DNA of 38,988 bases from an uncultured Prevotella sp. (GCA_944321645.1 CALUMB010000017.1:1-38988), one strand, 5' to 3'. Positions 1 through 6,628 are shown, counted from the stretch's first letter. Notes: generated by a model from the sequence alone, not told the origin. A program made the numbers and translations.

Positions 1-1
1 C

Positions 2-160
2 AAGTTCGGCACGGACAACGTACCGTACTACAAGACATTCGACACGGTAGCAGACCTTCAGGACTTCTACGTGAAGGTTATGAGGCACATTCAGGATGTC
101 TTGCAAAATGGCTGGAAAAAGAAAGATGCGTTGGACTTGGCTTTGTATGAAGCCTGGTGA
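2..160 (+). CDS. C-terminal end of an unknown, possibly phage-derived protein (partial)
   Basis: An open frame runs in from the left edge and stops at a TGA at 158-160, giving 52 residues with no start in the window. The segment is rich in aromatic and charged residues and ends in a helical stretch finishing LYEAW. I do not recognise a family. The next genes (HTH-like miniprotein, thymidylate synthase homologue, D12 methyltransferase) are typical phage or mobile-element cargo, so a phage protein is plausible, but that is inference from context only. A terminator-like hairpin follows at 238-296. Confidence 0.5.
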   Translation, partial: KFGTDNVPYYKTFDTVADLQDFYVKVMRHIQDVLQNGWKKKDALDLALYEAW

Positions 161-182
161 TGGATGAATCCCACGGGGGATA

Positions 183-317
183 GAAAAAAGCCCCCGGCCT
201 GTTAATAGTCATCTCACCTACATATTAACACATAAACGCCACAAGTGCGCGACCGGGGGCAAATACCCTCTGACCGCACTTGTGGCTATTTTTTTTATGT
301 GTTGTATGTAAGTGAGA
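183..317 (-). ncRNA. Candidate structured small RNA, long hairpin with a possible loop-tail pseudoknot
   Basis: Read on the minus strand, a -7 box (TACCTTTG, 330-323) is followed by about 135 nt without a usable ORF, ending in a GC-rich block and a T run (190-184). The two ends of the region are long imperfect inverted repeats: 210-249 pairs with 275-319, including a perfect 12-bp stem (238-249 with 275-286). The loop holds a C-rich block (260-251) complementary, with one mismatch, to the G-rich tail (199-190) just before the T run. The tail could therefore pair with the loop as a pseudoknot, or compete as a terminator stem. No known family is recognised: no SRP-type tetraloop domain and no clear 6S bubble was seen. 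The symmetric stem could instead be only a bidirectional terminator. Confidence 0.4.
238..296 (+). terminator. Intrinsic terminator after the first gene
   Basis: On the plus strand a perfect 12-bp stem (238-249 with 275-286) is followed by TATTTTTTTT at 287-296. This is a good rho-independent terminator for the gene ending at 160. It shares its stem with the candidate minus-strand RNA. Confidence 0.6.
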
Positions 318-322
318 TGTTG

Positions 323-330
323 CAAAGGTA
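323..330 (-). promoter_or_regulatory. -7 promoter box reading left into the structured intergenic region
   Basis: The minus strand reads TACCTTTG, an exact Bacteroidota TAnnTTTG box. The predicted transcription start is near 317. No convincing -33 TTTG was found upstream. Confidence 0.4.
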
Positions 331-345
331 CAAAAATGATTTGAT

Positions 346-588
346 ATGACATTATTTGAGGCACTTAAATTTAACAGGGAACCGTTGGAAAAGCTTTTAA
401 GGCTGGGCGTGAAGCCTGACGATATCCGTTATATAGACCTTTATTCTGAGTTTGAAGAGATGAAGGGTAGGGGAGAGAAGACGACATACGCCGTGCTGTA
501 TTTGGCCGGTAAATATTCGATATGCGAGCGCAAGGTGTATGACGTTATAAAGCGTTTCGGAAAACGCTGTACGCATGATGCAGTGTGA
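346..588 (+). CDS. Small HTH-like regulatory protein (80 aa), mobile-element type
   Basis: The 80-residue protein has an acidic/basic N-terminal helix pair. Residues 44-72 look like a helix-turn-helix: a helix containing YAVLYLAGKY, a turn, then SICERKVYDVIKRF as recognition helix. The length and layout resemble small Mor/C-type activators or HTH proteins of Bacteroidota Mu-like elements; this comparison is from memory. The ATG at 346 is the only good start and lies directly after the structured intergenic region. It sits upstream of the thymidylate synthase homologue, which has its own promoter. The function is inferred only; it may regulate element genes. Confidence 0.6.
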   Translation: MTLFEALKFNREPLEKLLRLGVKPDDIRYIDLYSEFEEMKGRGEKTTYAVLYLAGKYSICERKVYDVIKRFGKRCTHDAV

Positions 589-605
589 TTTGTTCCGACT
601 TTTCT

Positions 606-633
606 TTTGTCTTGCCCCGTATCGCTACCTTTG
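606..633 (+). promoter_or_regulatory. Promoter of the TS-homologue/methyltransferase operon
   Basis: TTTG at 606-609, a 16-nt spacer and TACCTTTG at 626-633 form a Bacteroidota promoter. The predicted start of transcription is near 640, so translation must begin at the ATG at 655. An upstream TTG extension of the frame lies inside the promoter. Confidence 0.65.
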
Positions 634-654
634 CGCAAACCAAAGGAAAGGACG

Positions 655-1293
655 ATGAACAAATACTATCAAATGCTGGAAAAGATACTCGTAACGGGCA
701 AAGTCCAGACAAACAAGAAGGGCTGCATCAAGTATCTCTTGAATGAACGGCTGACGCTCACACCCGGCGACCTGCTCGACATATTCGAGAGCCACGGAAT
801 AGCGAGAAAGAAGCTGAAGGCGGAACTCGGATTATTCATGCGTGGTGAACGTGACGTGGAAAGATACCGCGAGGCAGGCATAACGTGGTGGGATTATTGC
901 GGCCATACGCTGGTGAACAGCTACCCGACATACTTTGAGAAGCTGCCACCTCTAATAGCCAAAATCAACGCGGAGAAGCGCAACAGCAAGAACTACGTGC
1001 TGTTCCTCGGCGCGACGGGCGTTGAGACGAACCAGGCCCCGTGCCTTAGCCTTGTGCAGTTCCAGATAGACGAGGAAAAGCTGGTCGTGTCGGCTTATCA
1101 GCGCAGCTCTGATGCGAACCTCGGACTGCCGTCGGACATTTATCACCTTTATTTGATGTCGAGGCAGATAGACCTGCCATTGAAGTCAATCACGCTTGAC
1201 CTTGGGAACGTGCATATATACGAAAACAATATATCCCGGACAAAAGATTTGCTGGCCGGGGTGGAAAACATAAAATTCGAGTTGAATGTATGA
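655..1293 (+). CDS. Thymidylate synthase homologue with a dCMP-type active site
   Basis: The 212-aa protein aligns along its length with thymidylate synthases: an N-terminal ELxLFMRG segment (Glu57), catalytic Cys130 in a PC motif, the YQRSSD phosphate-binding block (Arg150, Asp153), LGLP, and a GNVHIYEN block (His187, Tyr189). The base-reading Asn of canonical synthases (Asn177 in E. coli) is replaced by Asp161 (LGLPSD). The same Asn-to-Asp change is characteristic of phage dCMP hydroxymethylase and shifts specificity from dUMP to dCMP. The His after the catalytic Cys is also lost. The likely role is making 5-hydroxymethyl- or 5-methyl-dCMP for modified phage DNA; the chemistry at C5 cannot be read from sequence. 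It is shorter than cellular ThyA (~264 aa). It overlaps the downstream methyltransferase by 4 bp (ATGA), so the two form an operon. Confidence 0.75.
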   Translation: MNKYYQMLEKILVTGKVQTNKKGCIKYLLNERLTLTPGDLLDIFESHGIARKKLKAELGLFMRGERDVERYREAGITWWDYCGHTLVNSYPTYFEKLPPLIAKINAEKRNSKNYVLFLGATGVETNQAPCLSLVQFQIDEEKLVVSAYQRSSDANLGLPSDIYHLYLMSRQIDLPLKSITLDLGNVHIYENNISRTKDLLAGVENIKFELNV

Positions 1294-2147
1294 GAAAAAT
1301 GTATTTGTCAGCTCCGCTGCCGTTTGTGGGACAGAAGCGGATGTTCGCAAGGGAATTTATCAAGGTGTTGGAACAGTTTAACGACAAGACCGTGTTTGTG
1401 GATTTATTCGGTGGAAGCGGCTTACTGTCTCACATAACCAAATGCCAAAGGCCGGATGCGACGGTCGTGTATAATGATTTTGATGGTTACAGGGAAAGGT
1501 TGCAGGCCATACCCCAGACAAACATCCTGCTGGCGGACTTCAGGAGGTTGGCCGCAGGTGTACCGAAGGATAAGCCAATCAGAGGTGCGGCGCGTGAACG
1601 TATATTGGAACGCATCGCAATGGCGGAAAGGGAATGGGGGTACGTGGACTACATTACCGTATCTTCCGCGTTGATGTTCTCGATGAAGTACGCCACGAGC
1701 CTTGAAGCCATGCGCAAGGAGACGCTTTACAACAACATACGCAAGACGGATTATCCGCCTTGCCCTGATTATTTGAATGGCTTAACGATAACGTCCTGTG
1801 ACTACAAGGAACTTTATGAGAAGTACAAGGACGTTCCCGGCGTCGTGTTCCTTGTTGACCCTCCCTATTTGTCAACGGAAGTCGGCACGTACAAAATGTA
1901 TTGGCGTCTTTCAGACTATTTGGATGTGTTGAACGTGTTAAGGGATAAGCCATTTGTGTACTTCACGTCAAACAAGTCATCGATAATCGAACTGTGTGAA
2001 TGGCTTGGTGAAAACAAGACGCTCGGCAACCCTTTCAAAAATTGTGGAAAAGTGGAGTTCAACGCACACATGAATTACTCCGCGAAATACACGGACATAA
2101 TGCTGTACAAGAAGCAAGATGAAAAGCCTTTTAATAAGGCAGCTTGA
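1290..2147 (+). CDS. D12-class DNA N6-adenine methyltransferase (Dam-like)
   Basis: The 285-aa protein has the D12 layout: an N-terminal PFVGQKR variant of the PFxGGK motif, the SAM-binding VDLFGGSGLL, an acidic NDFD following motif II, and the catalytic VDPPYLS near residue 190. It is expected to transfer a methyl group from SAM to adenine N6. The start overlaps the stop of the thymidylate synthase homologue (ATGA), implying translational coupling. The pair looks like phage cargo for DNA modification, evading host restriction or marking DNA. The target site cannot be told. No partner restriction enzyme is present in the window, so an orphan methyltransferase is most likely. Confidence 0.85.
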   Translation: MRKMYLSAPLPFVGQKRMFAREFIKVLEQFNDKTVFVDLFGGSGLLSHITKCQRPDATVVYNDFDGYRERLQAIPQTNILLADFRRLAAGVPKDKPIRGAARERILERIAMAEREWGYVDYITVSSALMFSMKYATSLEAMRKETLYNNIRKTDYPPCPDYLNGLTITSCDYKELYEKYKDVPGVVFLVDPPYLSTEVGTYKMYWRLSDYLDVLNVLRDKPFVYFTSNKSSIIELCEWLGENKTLGNPFKNCGKVEFNAHMNYSAKYTDIMLYKKQDEKPFNKAA

Positions 2148-2199
2148 ATATCATTTGAATGCTATTATATTGCCTGTTGAATTGTGCTTGACAAAGCCC

Positions 2200-2240
2200 A
2201 AGCCCGAAATAGAGTGATTTTGGCTCTTATTTCGGGCTTT
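2200..2240 (+). terminator. Intrinsic terminator after the methyltransferase gene
   Basis: A stem of AGCCCGAAAT-AGAG (2201-2214) pairs with CTCTTATTTCGGGCT ending near 2238 and is followed by a short T/G-rich tail. It lies about 55 nt after the stop codon at 2147. Confidence 0.6.
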
Positions 2241-2270
2241 GTTGTTCGTGTTGCGTGCAAGTCCTTTTTT

Positions 2271-2321
2271 TGGACGTTTCGTTTTGAATGAACTCTCGAA
2301 AAATGGACGCTTCGTTTCGAA
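2271..2321. repeat. Two 18-bp direct repeats in an AT-rich intergenic region
   Basis: Two copies of TGGACGYTTCGTTTYGAA lie at 2271-2288 and 2304-2321, 33 bp apart and differing at two positions. The spacing of three helical turns places them on one face of the DNA, which suits protein binding. A possible minus-strand -7 box (TATCTTTG, 2363-2356) lies just to the right, so they may control leftward transcription. Confidence 0.45.
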
Positions 2322-2376
2322 TTCGGCGAAAATTTGGATTTGCGGATTATATATGCAAAGATAACAAACGGTTTGT

Positions 2377-2486
2377 TTGCCAGAATCATTGGCAAAATTA
2401 GTGCGCTGACCATGTCGCAATACGTTAACTATATTAATAACAAGCCTATTGGCAGAATTAAATACGCACTAATTTAATTCCGCCAA
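2377..2486. promoter_or_regulatory. Cluster of TTGGC-type palindromes upstream of the Cys-rich miniprotein
   Basis: Three related elements occur: TTGCCA(7 nt)TGGCAA at 2377-2395; TTGGCAGAATTAAAT at 2449-2463; and its inverted copy ATTTAATTCCGCCAA at 2472-2486, 14 of 15 bases complementary with an 8-nt spacer. An 11-bp word AAATTAGTGCG (2395-2405) recurs inverted at 2465-2475. The last palindrome ends 15 bp before a -7 box at 2502. This looks like an operator for a dimeric regulator. A mobile-element end or att site is the alternative. Confidence 0.5.
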
Positions 2487-2501
2487 CGGGTTATATATAT
2501 A

Positions 2502-2509
2502 TATATTTG
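2502..2509 (+). promoter_or_regulatory. -7 box TATATTTG driving the Cys-rich miniprotein module
   Basis: TATATTTG matches TAnnTTTG exactly and follows an alternating TA tract. The predicted transcription start is near 2516. The TTG at 2507 lies within this box, so translation probably starts further down. Confidence 0.5.
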
Positions 2510-2797
2510 TACAAAAATTTTGATGTGTATGTTCCCTATTCAATCGTTGCGACAGGTAATGAGGTTAAAGACACCAAAGGAAATCTTGTCGTTCGCAAAA
2601 GGTCTCTTCCTGCAAGTGCAAAGATGTCTTTGGCAGCAGAGCAAGGCAATCACAAGGACAATTGCAACTGTAGCAATGGAAGCATCTTTACTTGTATAGG
2701 TGATGCACTTTGCGAGGATGTCGATTGTGATGGTTCGAGTTTTGGTTGTGGCGCATTATTGGTTTATCCCTGTGATGGAAGATGCGGCGGTTATTGA
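2507..2797 (+). CDS. Cysteine-rich miniprotein of unknown function
   Basis: The open frame has no ATG until 2624. Possible starts are TTG 2507 (inside the -7 box, unlikely), GTG 2525, and ATG 2624, which would give 57 residues. The last ~45 residues carry eight to nine Cys, many in pairs (NCNC, CEDVDC, FGCG, CDGRCGGY), with Gly and Asp between. This resembles secreted Cys-rich peptides or a modified-peptide precursor core. No signal peptide is visible, so if it is exported the leader has been lost or is atypical. It overlaps the next membrane-protein gene by 16 bp, which argues for co-translation. The frame is AT-rich compared with the housekeeping genes. NVEALA-type peptides are a possible parallel because of the ligase-like neighbour, but the NVEALA motif itself is absent. 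Confidence 0.55.
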   Translation: MYKNFDVYVPYSIVATGNEVKDTKGNLVVRKRSLPASAKMSLAAEQGNHKDNCNCSNGSIFTCIGDALCEDVDCDGSSFGCGALLVYPCDGRCGGY

Positions 2798-3243
2798 AGG
2801 TATTACTGTCTAATATAGAAAAAATGGAAAAGGGTGATTATTTTGTTTTGGCCAAGATTGCAGGCTTGTCCTTTTTATTGTGGATGCTTGTATTTTGGAC
2901 TGCGGGGATTTCTTTCGCATTATGTTCATCTATTGAAGGTGTGTTTTATCTTGCCTTCACCTATTTTTGTTGTAAAAAATTTGCCACGGGGCGAATTTCG
3001 TGTGCAAAAATAGTATTGGCAATTATAGTTGGGCGATTTGTTGTGGAGTTGCCGGTGAGGGTGGCTTCGTTCAGTGCCACTTTGGTGTCCCTGTTGGTGT
3101 CAATAATGAGTCTTGCAGGCATACTCTTGGGATGGTTATGCGCAAAAAAAAATAAGGCGTACGTGTGGCTATTGAGCGTACTGATTATACTTATTGTCTC
3201 TATATTTTATCGGCCCTTATGGTTTGACTATTTTTATAAATGA
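2782..3243 (+). CDS. Small integral membrane protein of unknown function (153 aa)
   Basis: Four to five hydrophobic segments are visible: around residues 24-45 (LAKIAGLSFLLWML), 50-65, 75-92, 100-120 and 127-142. The C-terminus ends in an aromatic YRPLWFDYFYK. Two starts are possible, ATG 2782 (overlapping the Cys-rich frame by 16 bp) and ATG 2824. No known family is recognised; the size fits small redox-associated or exporter membrane proteins, but no active-site motif is seen. Composition is AT-rich, like the preceding frame and unlike the GC-rich downstream gene. It probably works with the Cys-rich miniprotein and perhaps the ligase-like protein 51 bp downstream. Confidence 0.65.
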   Translation: MRRLLKVLLSNIEKMEKGDYFVLAKIAGLSFLLWMLVFWTAGISFALCSSIEGVFYLAFTYFCCKKFATGRISCAKIVLAIIVGRFVVELPVRVASFSATLVSLLVSIMSLAGILLGWLCAKKNKAYVWLLSVLIILIVSIFYRPLWFDYFYK

Positions 3244-3294
3244 TAAAATTCATGGCTTGTCTAAAGTTCAAAATTTCACGCATGGTTTCATCAA

Positions 3295-4728
3295 ATGTTT
3301 CTTGCTGAGAATCGGCAATTTAGGAAGCTTTCGGGGCTGTCTTTCACTTTGAGTGTTCTGTTGCTCTCTGCCGCAGTGTTCACAGTGAGCCATCAGTTTC
3401 CCGACGAGATGATAGAGCCCAAGTGGTACGCGGCTGGCGCGGTGGCTTTAGTCGCGGGCTTCGTGTTTGCCTCGTTGCGGCTGGCAGTGCCGTCGGCAGT
3501 GCGCTTCGCGCCGCTCTGGGCGGGCTTCATGGCGGCCTGTATTGTGGTCTGCGCGGCACAAGCCGCCTATTTTGTCTTGCAGGAGTGCGGCGCGACGGTG
3601 GCTTATGGGCGGTTCACTGCGGGCTGCTTTGACAATGTGGCGGGGTTGGCCTCGTGTCTTGGCCTGAGTCTGCCGGTGGGTATGGAGTGGCTACGTGGCG
3701 GCTGTAAGTTGCGGCAAGTGGCAGTAGTGGCAGGCAAGGGGTTGTGTGTGGTGGCGTTATTTCTGTCAGGCTCACGCACGGGGATGCTCTGTATGGCTGT
3801 ATGGGCAGTGGCGGAGTTGCCCTGCGGCAGGCGAGCCAAGGTCGTTGCGGGAGCTATCGTCGTTGCCGCAGGTTTGGTACTAACCTTGATGGTGAAGACT
3901 GACTCAAGCCGAGGGCGGCTATTCATAGCCCAACGCACTACGGAGCTAGTGGCGGAGAACCCTATAATTGGTCATGGCCCAGGAGGCTTTAGGACGCGGT
4001 GTATGGACGTGCAGGCCGAATGGTTGGGACGGCACGCCGACAGTCCCTGCGCCACTCTGGCCGACAATGTGGGTCATCCGCTCTGCGAGTGGCTGTTCGT
4101 TGCTGTAGACTATGGGATGGTAGGCGTTTGTGCTGTGTTGGTGCTTGCCGCAGCTGTGGTCGCGGTGTTTCGCCGCGCACTGGCTGCACATTCACGCGTG
4201 GCAGCGGTAGCCGCGTTGGCTGTCTTGCCTCTCTGCAGCTTCGCCCTATGTCGACGCTGGGCGACGGCCATAGAGCTGCGTTGTGTGCAGGATAAGGCTC
4301 TATTAGGGCTGTCGGAGCAGATGATGCCGCGCTACGCCAAGCTCTATCCGAAACTAAAAAGCGACAGCCGCTTTCTTTACAACTACGCCATCGCGCAGTA
4401 TGAGGCCGGGCGCTATGAGGAGGCACTGGCCACGGTGCGCGAGTGTCGGCGGAGGCTGGCAGACTACAACCTTAGCCTGCTTGAGGGCAACGTGCTGGAT
4501 GCCTTGTGCCGTTATGCCGATGCCAAATGTTGTTATCACCGCGCCCACAATATGTGCCCGTCGCGCTTCGCGCCGTTATACGCTATATTTAACGTCCGCA
4601 TGGAACGCGGCGACACGGTCTCTGCCCGTCGCATTGGTCGGGAAATTCTCGACAAGCCAATAAAGGTGCGCTCTTTGGAGACGGTTGAGATGATTGATGA
4701 TGTGAGGCAGAGAATCATTAAACAGTGA
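3295..4728 (+). CDS. O-antigen ligase/polymerase-like membrane protein with C-terminal TPRs
   Basis: The 477-aa protein has about nine hydrophobic helices in residues 15-320. It carries the Wzy_C-type signatures of the Bacteroidota ligase family: CFDNVAGLAS (111-120), LFLSGSRTGML (155-165), ENPIIGHGPGGF (221-232) and TLADNVGHPLCEW with His261. Residues ~345-460 form TPR-like helices (YNYAIAQYEAGRYEEAL). The family moves lipid-linked glycans onto lipid A or proteins; here the acceptor is unknown. From memory, relatives are ~550-600 aa with extra helices before the TPR part; residues ~295-320 jump almost directly to the last helix, so a segment may be missing. The gene is GC-rich, unlike its two upstream neighbours. 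Bacteroidota relatives often sit beside small secreted Cys-rich peptides, which supports a joint module. Confidence 0.7.
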   Translation: MFLAENRQFRKLSGLSFTLSVLLLSAAVFTVSHQFPDEMIEPKWYAAGAVALVAGFVFASLRLAVPSAVRFAPLWAGFMAACIVVCAAQAAYFVLQECGATVAYGRFTAGCFDNVAGLASCLGLSLPVGMEWLRGGCKLRQVAVVAGKGLCVVALFLSGSRTGMLCMAVWAVAELPCGRRAKVVAGAIVVAAGLVLTLMVKTDSSRGRLFIAQRTTELVAENPIIGHGPGGFRTRCMDVQAEWLGRHADSPCATLADNVGHPLCEWLFVAVDYGMVGVCAVLVLAAAVVAVFRRALAAHSRVAAVAALAVLPLCSFALCRRWATAIELRCVQDKALLGLSEQMMPRYAKLYPKLKSDSRFLYNYAIAQYEAGRYEEALATVRECRRRLADYNLSLLEGNVLDALCRYADAKCCYHRAHNMCPSRFAPLYAIFNVRMERGDTVSARRIGREILDKPIKVRSLETVEMIDDVRQRIIKQ

Positions 4729-4839
4729 ATGTCCGTATTTTGCCAAGCAGCCGTGGCATGAAATGCGCCTCGTCTCTTTCAGTTTCCGTGGCAGGTGCGA
4801 ATCAATGTAGTTCATAAGGCATTCATACCCCTTCATTCT

Positions 4840-5826
4840 TCACTTCCTCGCCTCTCCATTCTTCATTATCAAAACCTCTCCCCCGTTAGGGTCGAAGTCC
4901 ATTGTTGCCTTGCCGTTGTTTGTTTTCACGTTGAGTGGCCTGCCGCCTTGCGTGGCTTTCAGGGGGAGTGCAGTGTTTACTACGAGCGTGAGCGGATGGC
5001 GGTATATGGCGCTGTCGAGCGTCATGTGGGGCGTTACGCAAACTCCTTTCGGCGTTGCCGTAATGTCGAGCCGCACGTTGCCTCGCTCCCGCAGGTATGC
5101 CGTCACGTCGGCCAAGGTGCCAACCCACAGGCTGTCGCGCAGTGAGCTTACGTAGTCCAAGTGTCGCCAGAAGCGCGTAGGGTCGCCAAATGCGTCGTAG
5201 CCCGTGGTGATGCCGTGCGTCATGGCAATGCCCCAGTTGCCGCTCTTCAGCAGGCCGTCAGTCCACTGGCGCATCCACGCCGAGTCGCGCTTGCTGCCCA
5301 TGCTCACCTGCGCCAGGCGGCTGCCCACGCGCCCTGCCTCGCAGCGGGCCACGGCGGCCTCGCTCTTGCGGTTGCCGGGGTAGAAGTAAGTCGAAGGCTT
5401 TATGCCCACGCTGTCGGCTATCGCGCTGTCGTTGCGCTCAATCTCGTGGCGCAGGGCTTCGGGCGATAGTTTCGTCACGTTGCGGTGCTCCCACCCGTGG
5501 CTGGCTATCTCTTGCCCGTCGGCGGCCATTTCGCGCAGGTTCTCCCACGTTAGGCATGGCGTGCCCTTCATGTCGCCGCCCACCTTGCTGCCCACAATGC
5601 CGAACGTGGCCTTAAGCCCGCGCTTCTTCAGTTCGGGGAACACCATCGTGTAGTGCTCCAGCAAGCCGTCGTCGAATGTATATACGATGGCGGCGCGTCG
5701 GTCGCCATGGTATGTGGCCACGTATATGCCCGCCGTGTCTATGCCGCCTGTCTCTTGGCCTGCGGCAATTGTGGGCAACACGGCCATAAGGCAGCAGGCG
5801 GAAAAGTGTAATAGTCGCTTAAGCAT
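4840..5826 (-). CDS. Secreted polysaccharide deacetylase (NodB fold)
   Basis: A signal peptide (residues 1-22) precedes a NodB domain. Motif 1 is TFDDG (50-54) with the catalytic base and metal Asp. Motif 2 is SHGWEH (109-114), carrying the metal His pair. Motif 3 is YPGNR (149-153), and the C-terminal catalytic His lies in MTHG (202-205). The enzyme should remove acetyl groups from N- or O-acetylated glycans outside the inner membrane. Residues ~240-328 form a small beta-rich tail of unknown role. The SGNH hydrolase gene ends 31 bp upstream on the same strand, so the two are likely co-transcribed and may both deacetylate glycans. The last residues and the stop lie in a purine-rich intergenic repeat (see findings). 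Confidence 0.85.
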   Translation of the reverse strand: MLKRLLHFSACCLMAVLPTIAAGQETGGIDTAGIYVATYHGDRRAAIVYTFDDGLLEHYTMVFPELKKRGLKATFGIVGSKVGGDMKGTPCLTWENLREMAADGQEIASHGWEHRNVTKLSPEALRHEIERNDSAIADSVGIKPSTYFYPGNRKSEAAVARCEAGRVGSRLAQVSMGSKRDSAWMRQWTDGLLKSGNWGIAMTHGITTGYDAFGDPTRFWRHLDYVSSLRDSLWVGTLADVTAYLRERGNVRLDITATPKGVCVTPHMTLDSAIYRHPLTLVVNTALPLKATQGGRPLNVKTNNGKATMDFDPNGGEVLIMKNGEARK

Positions 5827-5856
5827 ATTGATTTTTCACTTTTCACTCTTCACTTT

Positions 5857-6537
5857 TCACTTAATCTTTCCGCACACTTGTTCCGCAATTTGCTGCATCC
5901 CTTTCACGCTTGGGTGGCCGCTCTTCTTGTCGATGCCTTCCAGTTGTATCACCTGCACGCCGTAGTGGCCGCATATCTCGTGGATGGACTTGGTTACGCT
6001 CTCCTTCAGTCCGTCGTTCGACACAAACCACAGGTCGGCCGTGGGATAGAGTTCTTGCAGGCGCGAGAGCATATAGGCCATGGCCGGGCGGAACGTGTAG
6101 AGGTCGGCGCGGCGTATGTCCTCGTACTTAAATTCGCCGAGTGGCGAGCCGGCCCACGAGTCGTTTGTCCCGCCGAAGATGATTATCACGTCGGGCGAGC
6201 CTAAGTTGGCGAGCCGCGTCACGAACGACTCGTGCGTGTAGTCCTCGTCGCGGTAGCCTGTGTTGCAGATGGTGGAGCCGGAGTAGGAGTTGTTCACTTC
6301 GAGTTTCCACCCCTTCCGTTTCAGCACTTGCCACCACCATGTCTCGCCCACGCGCTTCACGTCGGTGCGGCGCGTGTCGGGCGGCACGGTGTACCACACT
6401 AAGTTGGTGTCTGGCGTGAGCCATCCCTCGAAGGTTGAGTACGAGTCGCCCAGTATCGACAGCGACGGCTTGCCTTGGGCTATGGCCGACAGTGCGCATA
6501 CTGCGGCGAAGATAAAAGTGAAAAATAGTCGTTTCAT
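5857..6537 (-). CDS. Secreted SGNH/GDSL-family hydrolase
   Basis: The frame could extend to 6588, but the ATG at 6537 is followed at once by a signal peptide (MKRLFF... to AQG) and lies downstream of a good promoter. The mature protein has SGNH blocks: block I ILGDSYS (nucleophile Ser32), block II around SYSGST, block III GGTND (Asn125), and block V SGHPS with His208. At 226 aa it matches family length. It probably is an esterase acting on acetylated carbohydrate, consistent with the deacetylase that follows in the same operon. The substrate cannot be told. Confidence 0.85.
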   Translation of the reverse strand: MKRLFFTFIFAAVCALSAIAQGKPSLSILGDSYSTFEGWLTPDTNLVWYTVPPDTRRTDVKRVGETWWWQVLKRKGWKLEVNNSYSGSTICNTGYRDEDYTHESFVTRLANLGSPDVIIIFGGTNDSWAGSPLGEFKYEDIRRADLYTFRPAMAYMLSRLQELYPTADLWFVSNDGLKESVTKSIHEICGHYGVQVIQLEGIDKKSGHPSVKGMQQIAEQVCGKIK

Positions 6538-6628
6538 ATTTTTTGTAGTTTGTCTGTTGTTCAGTTGTCGTTGCCTGGCATAAGCCAAATCCTTTCGCTA
6601 AAATTGCTTTCAGTGTGTTAACCGTTCG

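Noticed and set aside
183-330. SRP RNA or 6S RNA identity for the structured region
   Set aside because: No SRP-type tetraloop hairpin and no central 6S-like bubble could be seen, so it is left as an unassigned candidate.
2151-2420. 89-aa minus-strand frame across the terminator and operator region
   Set aside because: It overlaps a clear terminator and direct repeats and has no recognisable domain or start context.
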